A stretch of 64,000 bases of DNA from CAKSQF01 sp963628435 (GCA_963628435.1 CAVGEY010000001.1:98352-162351); one strand, 5' to 3'; positions 7,849 to 16,568 are shown, counted from the stretch's first letter. Numbers and translations: made by a program. Notes: generated by a model not told the origin, from the sequence alone.

Positions 7849-10800
7849 ATGACCGACAGACCGAATCTGCTCTATGTTTTCGCCGATCAGCTCCGCCGCG
7901 AATCGTGCGGCTACACCGGTTATAAAAACGCGATTACCCCGAACATCGATGCACTGCATGACAACAGCGTGGATTTTACGCAGGCGGTTTCGGGACATCC
8001 CGTATGCGCGCCCTATCGCGCAAGCCTGTTCACCGGCAAATATACCTCGTCGACCGGTGTCGTCATCAATGAAATACGCTTCAATCCGAATCAGCGCTGC
8101 ATAGGTCATATACTGACCGAAGGCGGCTATGAAACAGCCTATATCGGAAAATGGCATCTCTACGCCGACGAACTCGGCAATCACTACGATCCGAAAAATT
8201 CGTTTGTGCCGAAAGGGCCCGACCGCCTCGGATTTGACGACTGTTTCGCCGCCTACGGCTTCCATCACGAATATTTCGCGCCTCACGCATATTATCACGA
8301 GGACGGCCCCGAAAAAATCTTCGCCGACAAATACGAGCCGTATTCGCAGGTCGATCTCGCTCTGCGCCATCTTAAACGGCTGAGCGAGAATCCCGAAAAG
8401 CCGTTCGCGATGTTCCTGTCAATCGGCGTTCCGCACGATCCGTGGACGCCGGACAACGTTCCGAAGGAGATGCTCGACAGATTCGATCCGAAAAACTACG
8501 GCTATCCTCCGAACTATCTGCCGACCGATGATCCGCACGGCGATAACTGGGCACATCTGTCCGAAGAGGACAGGAAAAAGCTCCCCGAATGGATGCGTGT
8601 ATATGACGCGATGGTCGGCTGTCTCGATGAGGCTGTCGGAAATCTCTTAAAAGGGGTGCGCGAGCTCGGACTTGACAAAAACACGATAATCGTCTTTACC
8701 TCCGATCACGGCGAGTGTTTCGGAGCGCACGGCAGACGCGCCAAAAATATTTTCTACGAAGAGGCGCTGAGAGTTCCGTTTATGCTCAGAATGCCGGACG
8801 GAAAGCAGGCGGTAAATGAAACAGACGCCTGCCTTAACACGGTCGACCTTATGCCGACTCTTCTCGACCTTATGCATCTGCCGATTCCGGACGATGTTCA
8901 GGGGCAGAGCCTTGCGGGCATTGTAACCGGAGAAAACGGCAGAGAGCCGAAATTCCAGTTTCTTCAGGGAATGGGTGCGGTCGCCGCGTGGGCGGACGGC
9001 TATGAATGGCGCGGACTGCGCAACAAACGCTATACCTACGCGGTCTACCGCTCGGACGGCGCGGAAATGCTCTTCGATCACGAAAATGACAGATACGAGA
9101 TGAAAAATCTCATAGACGATCCCGCCTGCTCCGATGTCGCAAAAGAGATGAGAGACGAGATGCACGCCGAAATGGAACGCATCGGCGACAGCTTCGAGGC
9201 ATCGAGCTACTACCGCGAGCACTGGACGAAGAACCGCCGTATTATCCGTACCGCAACCGAAGATTACGGGGATGATCTGAATCTTCCGCCGATTCCCGAT
9301 GATATTCCGCGCCCCGAGTATCCGCGTCCGCAGTTCGTGCGCGAAGGCTGGATGAATCTCAACGGCAGGTGGCAGTTCGAAATCGACGGAGGCTGTTCGG
9401 GCCGATCGCGCGGTCTTGTCGGGAGCGATAAACTAGGAGGCGAGATTATCGTACCCTTCTGCCCCGAAAGCGCTCTTTCGGGAGTCGGATGCAAAGATTT
9501 CATGCGCGCCGTCTGGTATAAGCGATGCTTCACTCTGCCCGACGAGGCCGACGGCAAACGGGTGTTTATAAATTTCGGCGCGGTCGATTACGACTGCGAG
9601 GTCTGGATTAACGGCAGGAGTGTCGGCAGACATCTCGGCGGATACACACCTTTCTCGTTCGATATAACCGATGCGCTCGAGGACGGCGAAAACATTATCA
9701 CCGTCTGCGCCGAGGACGATACGAGAGCCCCTCTGCAGCCTACCGGAAAGCAGAGCGACAGATATGAGTCCTATCAGTGCTGCTATACCCGCACCACGGG
9801 TATCTGGCAGACGGTTTGGCTCGAATGGATGAATGCCGACAACATCGAAAAGGTGTTCCTGACACCCGATGCGGAAAACGCAAGTCTTCACATCCGCGCG
9901 AAAATCCGCGGAGGCAGCGGCTGCACGCTCAAAGCATCAACCGCGTATAAAGATTTTTACACAGGCAGGGCCGAGGCGAAAGTAAACCGCGGATGGGCGG
10001 AGATGACGGTAAAGCTCACAAAGAGCTTTCTCTGGGATGTCGGAGACGGCAAACTCTATGATCTGCAGCTGCTTCTCGAAAAAGACGGAGAGCCGGTCGA
10101 CAGTCTGTCAAGCTATTTCGGGCTCAGATCGGTCGGATTCGACGGCATGAAATTCATGCTCAACGGCAAACCCGTGTTCCAGCGTCTTGTACTCGATCAG
10201 GGATTCTATCCCGACGGTATCTACACCGCGCCGAGCGACGCGGCTTTAAGACATGACATAGAGCTCGGCAGAGCGATGGGATTCAACGGCGCGCGTCTGC
10301 ATCAGAAGGTGTTCGAACCGAGATATCTCTACTGGGCAGACCGCATGGGCTATCTCTGCTGGGACGAATTCGCAAGCTGGGGACTCGACTATTCGGATAT
10401 TGCCGTGGCGGTCGTTTTCCAGCGCGAATGGATTGTCGAGATGGAGCGCGATTACAGCTCGCCGTCGATAATCGGCTGGTGTCCGTTCAACGAAACATGG
10501 GATATAAAAGGACACCGTCAGAACGACGATGTGCTGAGAACGATATACAGACTGTCGAAAGCTCTTGACATTACACGTCCGGTAATCGACACATCGGGCA
10601 ACTACCATGTGGAAACCGACATTTACGATGTCCACGATTACGAACAGCATCCCGACGAATTTTCCCGCCGCTACGGCGCGGGGACCGAGCCGATATTCGA
10701 GCGTTTTCCGAACAGACAGAGATATACACGCGGCAAACCGGTATTCGTCAGCGAATACGGCGGAATCCGCTGGACCGATGACAATTCGGGATGGGGATAC

Positions 10801-11043
10801 GGCGAAGGCCCGAAGAGCGAAGAAGAGTTCATAGAACGCTACCGCGGTCTGACCGAAGTTCTGCTCGGCAATCCCGATCATTTCGGATTCTGCTATACTC
10901 AGCTCACCGATGTCGAGCAGGAGCAGAACGGTCTTTACACCTATGACAGAAAGCCGAAATTCGATCCTGCGGTCATCCGCGCGATAAACACCGCAAAAGC
11001 CGCCTGCGAAAATGACGGCGCCGACGGGAAAGAAAAAGACTGA
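7849..11043 (+). CDS. Sulfatase-GH2 fusion: N-terminal Cys-type sulfatase joined to a family 2 glycoside hydrolase
   Basis: One 1064-residue reading frame holds two complete enzymes. Residues 1 to about 475 are a sulfatase: YVFADQLRRESCG, formylglycine motif CAPYR (Cys53), FTSDHGECFGAHG. From about residue 487 (IPRPEYPRPQFVREGWMNLNG) to the end is GH2: sugar-binding jelly roll, Ig-like domain and TIM barrel, with acid/base Glu882 in WCPFNETWD and nucleophile Glu969 in FVSEYGGIRW. The GH2 half closely resembles the separate protein at 36208-37923. No signal peptide. Coupling desulfation to removal of a terminal beta-sugar, possibly glucuronate given the uxuAB genes downstream, is the likely logic. 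AAAGGAG precedes the ATG; there is no internal stop or frameshift in the linker. Confidence 0.93.
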   Translation: MTDRPNLLYVFADQLRRESCGYTGYKNAITPNIDALHDNSVDFTQAVSGHPVCAPYRASLFTGKYTSSTGVVINEIRFNPNQRCIGHILTEGGYETAYIGKWHLYADELGNHYDPKNSFVPKGPDRLGFDDCFAAYGFHHEYFAPHAYYHEDGPEKIFADKYEPYSQVDLALRHLKRLSENPEKPFAMFLSIGVPHDPWTPDNVPKEMLDRFDPKNYGYPPNYLPTDDPHGDNWAHLSEEDRKKLPEWMRVYDAMVGCLDEAVGNLLKGVRELGLDKNTIIVFTSDHGECFGAHGRRAKNIFYEEALRVPFMLRMPDGKQAVNETDACLNTVDLMPTLLDLMHLPIPDDVQGQSLAGIVTGENGREPKFQFLQGMGAVAAWADGYEWRGLRNKRYTYAVYRSDGAEMLFDHENDRYEMKNLIDDPACSDVAKEMRDEMHAEMERIGDSFEASSYYREHWTKNRRIIRTATEDYGDDLNLPPIPDDIPRPEYPRPQFVREGWMNLNGRWQFEIDGGCSGRSRGLVGSDKLGGEIIVPFCPESALSGVGCKDFMRAVWYKRCFTLPDEADGKRVFINFGAVDYDCEVWINGRSVGRHLGGYTPFSFDITDALEDGENIITVCAEDDTRAPLQPTGKQSDRYESYQCCYTRTTGIWQTVWLEWMNADNIEKVFLTPDAENASLHIRAKIRGGSGCTLKASTAYKDFYTGRAEAKVNRGWAEMTVKLTKSFLWDVGDGKLYDLQLLLEKDGEPVDSLSSYFGLRSVGFDGMKFMLNGKPVFQRLVLDQGFYPDGIYTAPSDAALRHDIELGRAMGFNGARLHQKVFEPRYLYWADRMGYLCWDEFASWGLDYSDIAVAVVFQREWIVEMERDYSSPSIIGWCPFNETWDIKGHRQNDDVLRTIYRLSKALDITRPVIDTSGNYHVETDIYDVHDYEQHPDEFSRRYGAGTEPIFERFPNRQRYTRGKPVFVSEYGGIRWTDDNSGWGYGEGPKSEEEFIERYRGLTEVLLGNPDHFGFCYTQLTDVEQEQNGLYTYDRKPKFDPAVIRAINTAKAACENDGADGKEKD

Positions 11044-11063
11044 ATTCATAAAACAGCCCGAAA

Positions 11064-11096
11064 CGGAAAGCGGAATATCTGAAATTCCGCTTTCCG
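11064..11096 (+). other. Perfect 13-bp hairpin between the fusion gene and the CHR transporter genes
   Basis: CGGAAAGCGGAAT (11064-11076) pairs with ATTCCGCTTTCCG (11084-11096) around a 7-base loop. There is no T run, so full termination is unlikely; it may reduce read-through or stabilise the upstream transcript end. Confidence 0.55.
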
Positions 11097-11132
11097 CCGG
11101 CGGCGAAAATATCGAAAAACAAGGAGAATCAG

Positions 11133-11840
11133 TTGGAAACGCAGACCGGAAAATCAAAATCGAAAAAACTTTTGCGGCTCTTTTTGGCGACACTCTATAT
11201 CAGTGCCTTCACATTCGGCGGAGGATTTGTAATCGTTACATTTATGAAGCGGAAATTCGTCGATGAACTGCACTGGATTGACGAGTCCGAGATGCTCGAC
11301 CTCATCGCTATCGCACAGTCGTCTCCGGGCGCGATAGCGGTAAACGCCGCCATTCTTGTCGGATGGCGTGCGGGCGGATTTCCCGGTATGCTTGTCGGCG
11401 TTTTCGGAACTATCCTGCCGCCCATGCTGATTCTCGGCGTGATTTCCTTTTTCTATAACGCTTTTGCCGAAAACATATATGTCGCGCTTGTGCTTAAAGG
11501 TATGCAGGCCGGCGTTGCCGCCGTCATCGCCGATGTGGTAATCGATCTCGGCGGACGGGTGGTGAAAGAGCGTTCTGCTGCCCGTATTCTCATAATGGCG
11601 GCGGCTTTCGCGGCGGTCGTGATGTGGGATGTCAACGTGATATACGTTATTCTCGCGGCGGCGCTTGTCGGTGTCGCGGGTGAGCTTATAAGGCACGGAA
11701 AAGAAAAAAGAAAAAAAGAATCGGAAAGCGGCGAAAATGCCGGAAATTCGGACAATCGGAAGAGCGAAAAATCCGAAATTGCCGAAAATATCGAAAATGC
11801 CGAAAATTCGGAAAAATCGGAAGGAAGTGACCGCAAATGA
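11133..11840 (+). CDS. CHR (chromate) family half-transporter, subunit 1, with repetitive acidic/Asn tail
   Basis: A 235-residue membrane protein with the CHR-domain signature: FTFGGGFVIVTFMKRKFVDELHW, then AQSSPGAIAVNAAILVGWRAGGFPG, then several membrane segments. Short CHR proteins work as pairs, and the partner overlaps by 4 bases. The last roughly 50 residues after the last helix are low complexity, with repeats of Glu-Asn-Ala/Asn-Ser and Lys-Ser-Glu; I know of no function for such a tail. The start is TTG at 11133 with AAGGAG at 11121-11126. Characterised CHR proteins move chromate or sulfate; placement after three cytoplasmic sulfatases suggests export of released sulfate (inference). 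Confidence 0.85.
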   Translation: METQTGKSKSKKLLRLFLATLYISAFTFGGGFVIVTFMKRKFVDELHWIDESEMLDLIAIAQSSPGAIAVNAAILVGWRAGGFPGMLVGVFGTILPPMLILGVISFFYNAFAENIYVALVLKGMQAGVAAVIADVVIDLGGRVVKERSAARILIMAAAFAAVVMWDVNVIYVILAAALVGVAGELIRHGKEKRKKESESGENAGNSDNRKSEKSEIAENIENAENSEKSEGSDRK

Positions 11841-12400
11841 TCTACCTTCGGCTCTTTCTGAGTTTTCTTCAGGTCGGACTGTTCAGCATCGGCGGCGGCT
11901 ATGCCGCGATGCCGCTGATACAGAGTCAGGTGGTCGAGCGTTACGGCTGGCTCACCATGAACGAATTTACCGACCTTATCACGATTGCCGAGATGACACC
12001 CGGCCCGATATCGGTAAATTCGGCGACATTCGTCGGAATAAGAATCGCGGGTGTCGCCGGCGCGGTTGTCGCAACCGCAGGCTGTATTCTGCCGTCATGC
12101 TTTATCGTGTCTTTTCTCGGATATATCTACTATAAGTACAGACAGCTGTCGGCGATTCGGTCGGTGCTCGGCAGTCTGCGTCCCGCGGTGGTCGCGCTTA
12201 TCGCATCGGCGGGCCTGTCGATTCTCATTAACGTCGCCTTCGACGGCTCTGCGGCGGCTGTCGGCAATCTCAGCCTTGTCGGCATCGGACTTTTCGCGGC
12301 AGCCTTTGCCGCAATCCGTTTCTTCAAATTAAGCCCGATTCCGGTCATGTTCTGCTGCGGAATCCTGCGGCTTGTTCTGAATCTCGCATTCGGAATATAG
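11837..12400 (+). CDS. CHR (chromate) family half-transporter, subunit 2
   Basis: A 187-residue membrane protein with the second CHR-domain pattern: QVGLFSIGGGYAAMPLIQSQVV, then AEMTPGPISVNSATFVGIRIAG, then hydrophobic segments to the end. The ATG overlaps the subunit 1 stop by 4 bases (ATGA), so the two are translationally coupled and presumably form one heteromer. AAGGAAG at 11821-11827 serves as the ribosome site. It is followed by uxuA within 50 bases on the same strand. See subunit 1 for the sulfate-export idea. Chromate detoxification is the textbook alternative but makes no sense of the context. Confidence 0.86.
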   Translation: MIYLRLFLSFLQVGLFSIGGGYAAMPLIQSQVVERYGWLTMNEFTDLITIAEMTPGPISVNSATFVGIRIAGVAGAVVATAGCILPSCFIVSFLGYIYYKYRQLSAIRSVLGSLRPAVVALIASAGLSILINVAFDGSAAAVGNLSLVGIGLFAAAFAAIRFFKLSPIPVMFCCGILRLVLNLAFGI

Positions 12401-12448
12401 TTTATAAATTCCATAAAAATCTAAAATATCAAAACGGAGGATTTGTCT

Positions 12449-13501
12449 ATGAAAATGACATTTCGGTGGTACGGCCCGAAAGACAGCATCCCGCTTACGT
12501 ATATCAGGCAGATACCGGGGATGAGCGGTGTCGTTACCGCGGTCTACGATGTTCCGGTCGGAGAGGTGTGGCCTGTGTCCGACATACTCGCTCTGAAAAA
12601 GATGTGCGATGACGCGGGGCTTGAGATGGAGGTCATCGAAAGCGTACCCGTTCATGAGGACATCAAACTCGGACTGCCGAGCCGTGACCGCTATATCGAA
12701 AACTATGCCAAAACAATCGAAAATCTCGGAAAAGTCGGCGTAAAGTGCGTATGTTACAACTTTATGCCTGTGTTCGACTGGCTGCGCACCAATCTGCACA
12801 CAAAACATCCCGACGGCTCGGAGTCGCTGTCCTACTGCCATGAGGAGCTGATGAGGCTCGATCCGCACAATCTGCATCTTCCGGGCTGGGACGAGAGCTA
12901 TACGCAGAGTCAGCTCGAAGAACTGCTCGATGCCTATCACGGGATGAGCCACGAAAAACTGTTTGAAAATCTCGTCTATTTCCTGAAAAAAATCATGCCC
13001 GCATGCAGAAAGGCGGGAATAAATATGGCGATTCACCCCGACGATCCGCCGTGGGATATGTTCGGTCTTCCGCGTATTATCACGGGAGCCGACAGCTATG
13101 ACAGACTGTTTGCCGCCGTTCCCGAACCGAACAACGGAATAACTCTCTGCACAGGCTCGCTCGGTGCGGACAGGAACAACAATATTCCCTATCTCGCGGG
13201 AAAATACGCATCGCGTGTATATTTCGCGCATCTCAGACAGATCAGATTCACCGGCGGAGAGGATGCTCCGCGCGATTTCTGCGAGAACGGTCACAGAACC
13301 GACGACGGCTCACTCGATATGTACTCGATTGTGCGCTCGCTCTGCGAAAACGGCTTTGACGGATATGTGCGTCCCGACCACGGACGCAACATCTGGGGTG
13401 AGGACGGCAAGCCCGGTTACGGACTTTATGACCGCGCGCTCGGCGCCTGCTATTTAAGCGGACTTTTCGAGGCGGTCGAAAGGGAATTTACCGGAAAATA
13501 A
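12449..13501 (+). CDS. uxuA: Mannonate dehydratase
   Basis: A 350-residue TIM-barrel enzyme converting D-mannonate to 2-keto-3-deoxygluconate, the third step of glucuronate catabolism. The sequence is typical of UxuA: MKMTFRWYGPKD at the start, AIHPDDPPWDMFGLPRI and the FCENGHRTDDGSLDM/YVRPDHGRNIWGE blocks containing metal-binding His and Asp residues. I use the ATG at 12449 because GGAGG (12436-12440) is 8 bases away; the in-frame TTG at 12443 would leave only 2. It is in the operon with the fructuronate-reductase-like SDR, the KDPG aldolase and the kinase. Its presence implies that the released sugar enters as glucuronate; no isomerase (uxaC) lies in the window. Confidence 0.93.
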   Translation: MKMTFRWYGPKDSIPLTYIRQIPGMSGVVTAVYDVPVGEVWPVSDILALKKMCDDAGLEMEVIESVPVHEDIKLGLPSRDRYIENYAKTIENLGKVGVKCVCYNFMPVFDWLRTNLHTKHPDGSESLSYCHEELMRLDPHNLHLPGWDESYTQSQLEELLDAYHGMSHEKLFENLVYFLKKIMPACRKAGINMAIHPDDPPWDMFGLPRIITGADSYDRLFAAVPEPNNGITLCTGSLGADRNNNIPYLAGKYASRVYFAHLRQIRFTGGEDAPRDFCENGHRTDDGSLDMYSIVRSLCENGFDGYVRPDHGRNIWGEDGKPGYGLYDRALGACYLSGLFEAVEREFTGK

Positions 13502-13585
13502 AAAGTCGGCAAACAATGCCGATACTTACGGCAAAAATCGAAATTTATACAAATTTTATGTATTTTATACTTGAAAGGCAGTGTA

Positions 13586-14425
13586 ATGACTATGAAACTT
13601 CCGTTTTCAATCGATTTATCCGGCAAGGTTGCCGTTATTACGGGCGCCGGCGGCGTTCTTATGAGTGAATTCGCGCGCGCACTCGCCGAAAGCGGCGCGA
13701 AGGTCGCACTTCTCGACATCAACGCCGAGGCGGCATCGGCGGTTGCCGAATCGATAGGGGAGAGGGCAATCGCCGTCCCCGCAAATTGCCTCTCGAAAGA
13801 GGAAATCAAACATGCCGCAGATGTTGTGCATGAAAAATTCGGCAAGGTCGATATTCTTATCAACGGTGCGGGCGGCAACAGCGGCAGAGCCACCTGCGAC
13901 AACGAGACCATGACTCCCGATCTGCCCGACGATGTGAAATCGTTTTTCAGTCTCGGGGAGAGCGGACTCAGGTTTGTTTTCGATCTCAATATCACATCGG
14001 CATTTCTCGTAACACAGGTGTTTGCCGAGGATATGATCGGACGCGGAGGAAACATACTGAATATTTCTTCGATGAACGCGTTCCGTCCGCTGACCAAGAT
14101 TCCCGCCTATTCGGCGGCAAAAGCGGGCATATCCAATTTTACGCAGTGGCTGGCGGTGCATTTCGCGCCCTGCGGCATACGCTGCAACGCGATTGCCCCC
14201 GGATTTTTCGTGACGAATCAAAACCGCGATCTGCTTTACACAAAAGAGGGAGAGCCTACCGCGCGTACCGGAAAAATTCTCGCCGCAACTCCGCAGAAAC
14301 GGTTCGGAGAGGTGAGCGATCTTATCGGAACGCTGCTCTGGCTTATGTCGGATGAGGCGAGCGGATTTGTAACAGGCGTTGTCGTGCCGGTTGACGGCGG
14401 ATTCAACGCATATTCGGGCGTATAA
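13586..14425 (+). CDS. uxuB: SDR-family D-mannonate oxidoreductase (fructuronate reductase)
   Basis: A roughly 279-residue short-chain dehydrogenase reducing D-fructuronate to D-mannonate with NAD(P)H. Visible are the nucleotide-binding ITGAGGVLMSEFARALAESG, the NGAGG block, the catalytic Ser in NISSMNAF and the catalytic YSAAK. It matches the SDR form of this activity found with uxuA in Firmicutes, unrelated to the classical UxuB of enterobacteria, so the symbol is functional. AAAGG at 13574-13578 sits 7 bases from the ATG at 13586; an in-frame TTG at 13571 lies upstream of that site. An 84-base gap separates it from uxuA. A 2-deoxygluconate-type dehydrogenase is the main alternative. Confidence 0.85.
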   Translation: MTMKLPFSIDLSGKVAVITGAGGVLMSEFARALAESGAKVALLDINAEAASAVAESIGERAIAVPANCLSKEEIKHAADVVHEKFGKVDILINGAGGNSGRATCDNETMTPDLPDDVKSFFSLGESGLRFVFDLNITSAFLVTQVFAEDMIGRGGNILNISSMNAFRPLTKIPAYSAAKAGISNFTQWLAVHFAPCGIRCNAIAPGFFVTNQNRDLLYTKEGEPTARTGKILAATPQKRFGEVSDLIGTLLWLMSDEASGFVTGVVVPVDGGFNAYSGV

Positions 14426-14440
14426 CCCGCGGAGGACAAT

Positions 14441-15061
14441 ATGAACTCGAATATTCCTTCTTCGGATAAAATACTGCCGTCATGCCGTGTCCTGCCCGTC
14501 GTCGTCATAAAAGACATATCCGAGGTCGAAGAGCTGATGTCGGCGCTTTCGGAGGGCGGTGTTGACGCCGCCGAAATAACATTCCGCACAAGCTGTGCCG
14601 CCGAGGCGATAAAAATCGCCTCCGAAAAATTCCCGAATATGAAAATCGGCGCGGGAACGGTCATAAACCGAGAGCAGGCGGAAGCCGCGGCAGAAAGCGG
14701 AGCGCGGTTCATTGTATCGCCCGGATTTTCGGACGCGGTTGCCGATGTCTGCGGTGAGCGCGGAATTCCGTATATCCCCGGATGTGTGACGCCTGCCGAA
14801 ATCATGCACGCGATCGAGCGCGGAATCACCACGGTGAAATTTTTCCCCGCCGATATTTACGGCGGTCTTGCCGCCGTACGCGCCCTCTCGGCGCCGTTCC
14901 CGCAGATACGCTTTCTCCCGACAGGCGGTGTCGGATTCGACAATCTCCGCGAATTTCTCGCCTGCGACAAAATCGCGGCCGTCGGCGGAAGTTTTCTCTG
15001 CAAGGGCGATGTCGCGGCAAACTGCCGCCGTCTTGCCGGGATTTTAGGCGAAAAAGACTGA
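14441..15061 (+). CDS. eda: KDPG/KHG aldolase
   Basis: A 206-residue class I aldolase that splits 2-keto-3-deoxy-6-phosphogluconate into pyruvate and glyceraldehyde 3-phosphate. Glu45 in EITFRT and the Schiff-base Lys133 in TVKFFPAD are in place, as are the GAGTV and FLPTGGV phosphate-binding stretches. Length is normal. It follows the SDR by 15 bases (GGAGG site) and precedes KDG kinase, giving the complete lower half of the hexuronate route in one unit. Confidence 0.93.
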   Translation: MNSNIPSSDKILPSCRVLPVVVIKDISEVEELMSALSEGGVDAAEITFRTSCAAEAIKIASEKFPNMKIGAGTVINREQAEAAAESGARFIVSPGFSDAVADVCGERGIPYIPGCVTPAEIMHAIERGITTVKFFPADIYGGLAAVRALSAPFPQIRFLPTGGVGFDNLREFLACDKIAAVGGSFLCKGDVAANCRRLAGILGEKD

Positions 15062-15113
15062 AAACGCCCTGATAAGGCAAAACTTCAAAAGAAAGGTACT
15101 GCAATAGCAAATT

Positions 15114-16130
15114 ATGAGTGATAAAAAGATGAAAGTCGTTACATTCGGCGAAATAATGCTCCGTCTGTCGCCCGAAGGGCATAACCGTCTTTTTCAGACA
15201 CCGGATCTTCGCGCATCCTTCGGCGGATCCGAATCGAATGTTGCGGTGTCGCTTGCGATAATGGGAGCCGATGCTTCATTCGTAACACGCCTGCCCGATA
15301 ACAGCGTCGGCAGGGGTGCCGTCTCGTTCCTGCGCGGACTCGGTGTCGGCACCGATAAAATATCGCTCGGCGGCGACCGTCTCGGAGTCTACTATATGGA
15401 GAGCGGCGCGGGCGAAAGACAGTCGGTCTGCATCTATGACCGCAAAAATTCGGCAATCGCCGAGGCATCGCCCGACGATTTCGACTGGGATGAGATTTTC
15501 GAGGGCGCCGACTGGTTCCATTTTTCGGGCATCACCCCCGCGCTCGGAGGAAATCTCCCCGAAATATGCGAGGCGGCATGCGCCGCCGCTCACGCGCACG
15601 GCGTGAAAATATCCTGCGATCTCAACTACCGCGACAAACTCTGGTCGCGCGAAGAGGCGGGCAGGGTAATGACAAGGCTCTGCCGCTATGTCGATGTCTG
15701 CATCGGCAACGACGAGGATGCGCGCGATGTCTTCGGAATAGTCGCCGATGACGGCGCTGACGGAAAAGAGTCGTATCTGTCGGTATCAAGACAGCTGACC
15801 GAAAAATTCGGATTTTCGGATGTCGCGATGGTGCTGCGCATGGCAGACGGCAGTCTCGGATATGAGCTGACGGGTCTTATCTATGACAAAGAAAGCGGCA
15901 CCGCCGAATTCGCCCCGACTCATAAGCTCGAAATAATCGACCGAATCGGCGCGGGCGACGCTTTCTGCGCCGGACTTATCTACGCGATGCTCTCGGGCAT
16001 GAGCCGCACCGACACCGTAAAATACGCGGTTGCCGCGTCCGCTCTCAAACACACAATCGAGGGCGACTGCAACAGAGCGACCTTCGATGAGGTCAAAAAG
16101 GCGATGAATCCGCCGAAGCCGCAAAGTTAA
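15114..16130 (+). CDS. kdgK: 2-keto-3-deoxygluconate kinase (PfkB family)
   Basis: A 338-residue ribokinase-fold sugar kinase phosphorylating KDG to KDPG, the substrate of the preceding aldolase. It has the PfkB N-terminal pattern (GEIMLRLSPEGHNR, ASFGGSESNVAVSLAIMG) and the anion-hole/catalytic motif DRIGAGDAFCAGL near the C-terminus. The nearest AAAGG (15092-15096) is 17 bases from the ATG, an extreme case of the long spacing common here; an in-frame ATG at 15129 is also possible. It is the last gene of the sulfatase-hexuronate unit; a hairpin overlaps its stop codon. Confidence 0.92.
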   Translation: MSDKKMKVVTFGEIMLRLSPEGHNRLFQTPDLRASFGGSESNVAVSLAIMGADASFVTRLPDNSVGRGAVSFLRGLGVGTDKISLGGDRLGVYYMESGAGERQSVCIYDRKNSAIAEASPDDFDWDEIFEGADWFHFSGITPALGGNLPEICEAACAAAHAHGVKISCDLNYRDKLWSREEAGRVMTRLCRYVDVCIGNDEDARDVFGIVADDGADGKESYLSVSRQLTEKFGFSDVAMVLRMADGSLGYELTGLIYDKESGTAEFAPTHKLEIIDRIGAGDAFCAGLIYAMLSGMSRTDTVKYAVAASALKHTIEGDCNRATFDEVKKAMNPPKPQS

Positions 16131-16139
16131 TGCGGCTTC
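16115..16139 (+). terminator. Hairpin at the 3' end of kdgK
   Basis: GAAGCCGCA (16115-16123) pairs with TGCGGCTTC (16131-16139) across the kdgK stop codon, followed at once by a smaller GGGGC/GCCCC hairpin. There is no T tract, so it is an atypical terminator at the operon end. Confidence 0.45.
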
Positions 16140-16178
16140 GGGGCGGCTGCCCCGTTTGCGGAAATCGACCGAAAAATG

Positions 16179-16207
16179 TTGCATTTTCGGTATTCGTATG
16201 ATAGAAT
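16179..16207 (+). promoter_or_regulatory. Promoter of the STAS-MATE signalling cassette
   Basis: TTGCAT (16179-16184), a 17-base spacer and TAGAAT (16202-16207), with TG one base upstream of the -10 (extended -10). It is about 43 bases before the STAS protein start. Confidence 0.7.
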
Positions 16208-16249
16208 ATGCAGACAAAGAAATATACCGAAAAATATCAAAGGAAAGGT

Positions 16250-16555
16250 ATGGTAATAAAAATGCTTAATATCGAACAGAAAGGCGAAGGAACGGTTGCG
16301 CTTACGGGCAGACTCGACACGGTAACCGCTCCGCAGCTCGAAACCGTGCTTGACGGCATACTGCCGGATACCGAAAGTCTTACGCTTGATTTTGAGGGAC
16401 TCGAATACATATCTTCGGCAGGACTTCGCCTGCTGCTTAAAGCGCAGAAGATCATGTGCAAAAAAGGCGGCATGAAACTGCTTCACGTCAGCGACGAAAT
16501 AAGCGAAATCTTCGATATTACCGGATTCTCGAATTTCCTTGTTATCGAAAAATAA
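16250..16555 (+). CDS. STAS-domain anti-sigma factor antagonist (SpoIIAA/RsbV-like)
   Basis: About 101 residues forming one STAS domain: GTVALTGRLDTVTAPQLE, then LDFEGLEYISSAGLRLLLKAQK. The Ser pair in YISSAGLR is the expected phosphorylation site, targeted by an anti-sigma-like kinase and reset by a PP2C phosphatase. Both partner types occur downstream (kinase at 21594, phosphatase at 19897), and a kinase-like domain is fused to the next gene. AAAGG at 16239-16243 is 6 bases from the ATG at 16250; ATG at 16262 is the alternative start. No sigma factor is encoded here, so the switch may control another target such as the adjacent transporter. Confidence 0.88.
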   Translation: MVIKMLNIEQKGEGTVALTGRLDTVTAPQLETVLDGILPDTESLTLDFEGLEYISSAGLRLLLKAQKIMCKKGGMKLLHVSDEISEIFDITGFSNFLVIEK

Positions 16556-16568
16556 ATTCGCAATTCGA

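Noticed and set aside
11133..12400. Chromate-resistance locus
   Set aside because: The family name fits but there is no chrB, chrC or reductase, and the genes are embedded in a sulfatase/uronate operon.
12443..12448. TTG start for uxuA
   Set aside because: It lies 2 bases from GGAGG; the ATG at 12449 has an 8-base spacing and begins the conserved MKMTFRWYGP.
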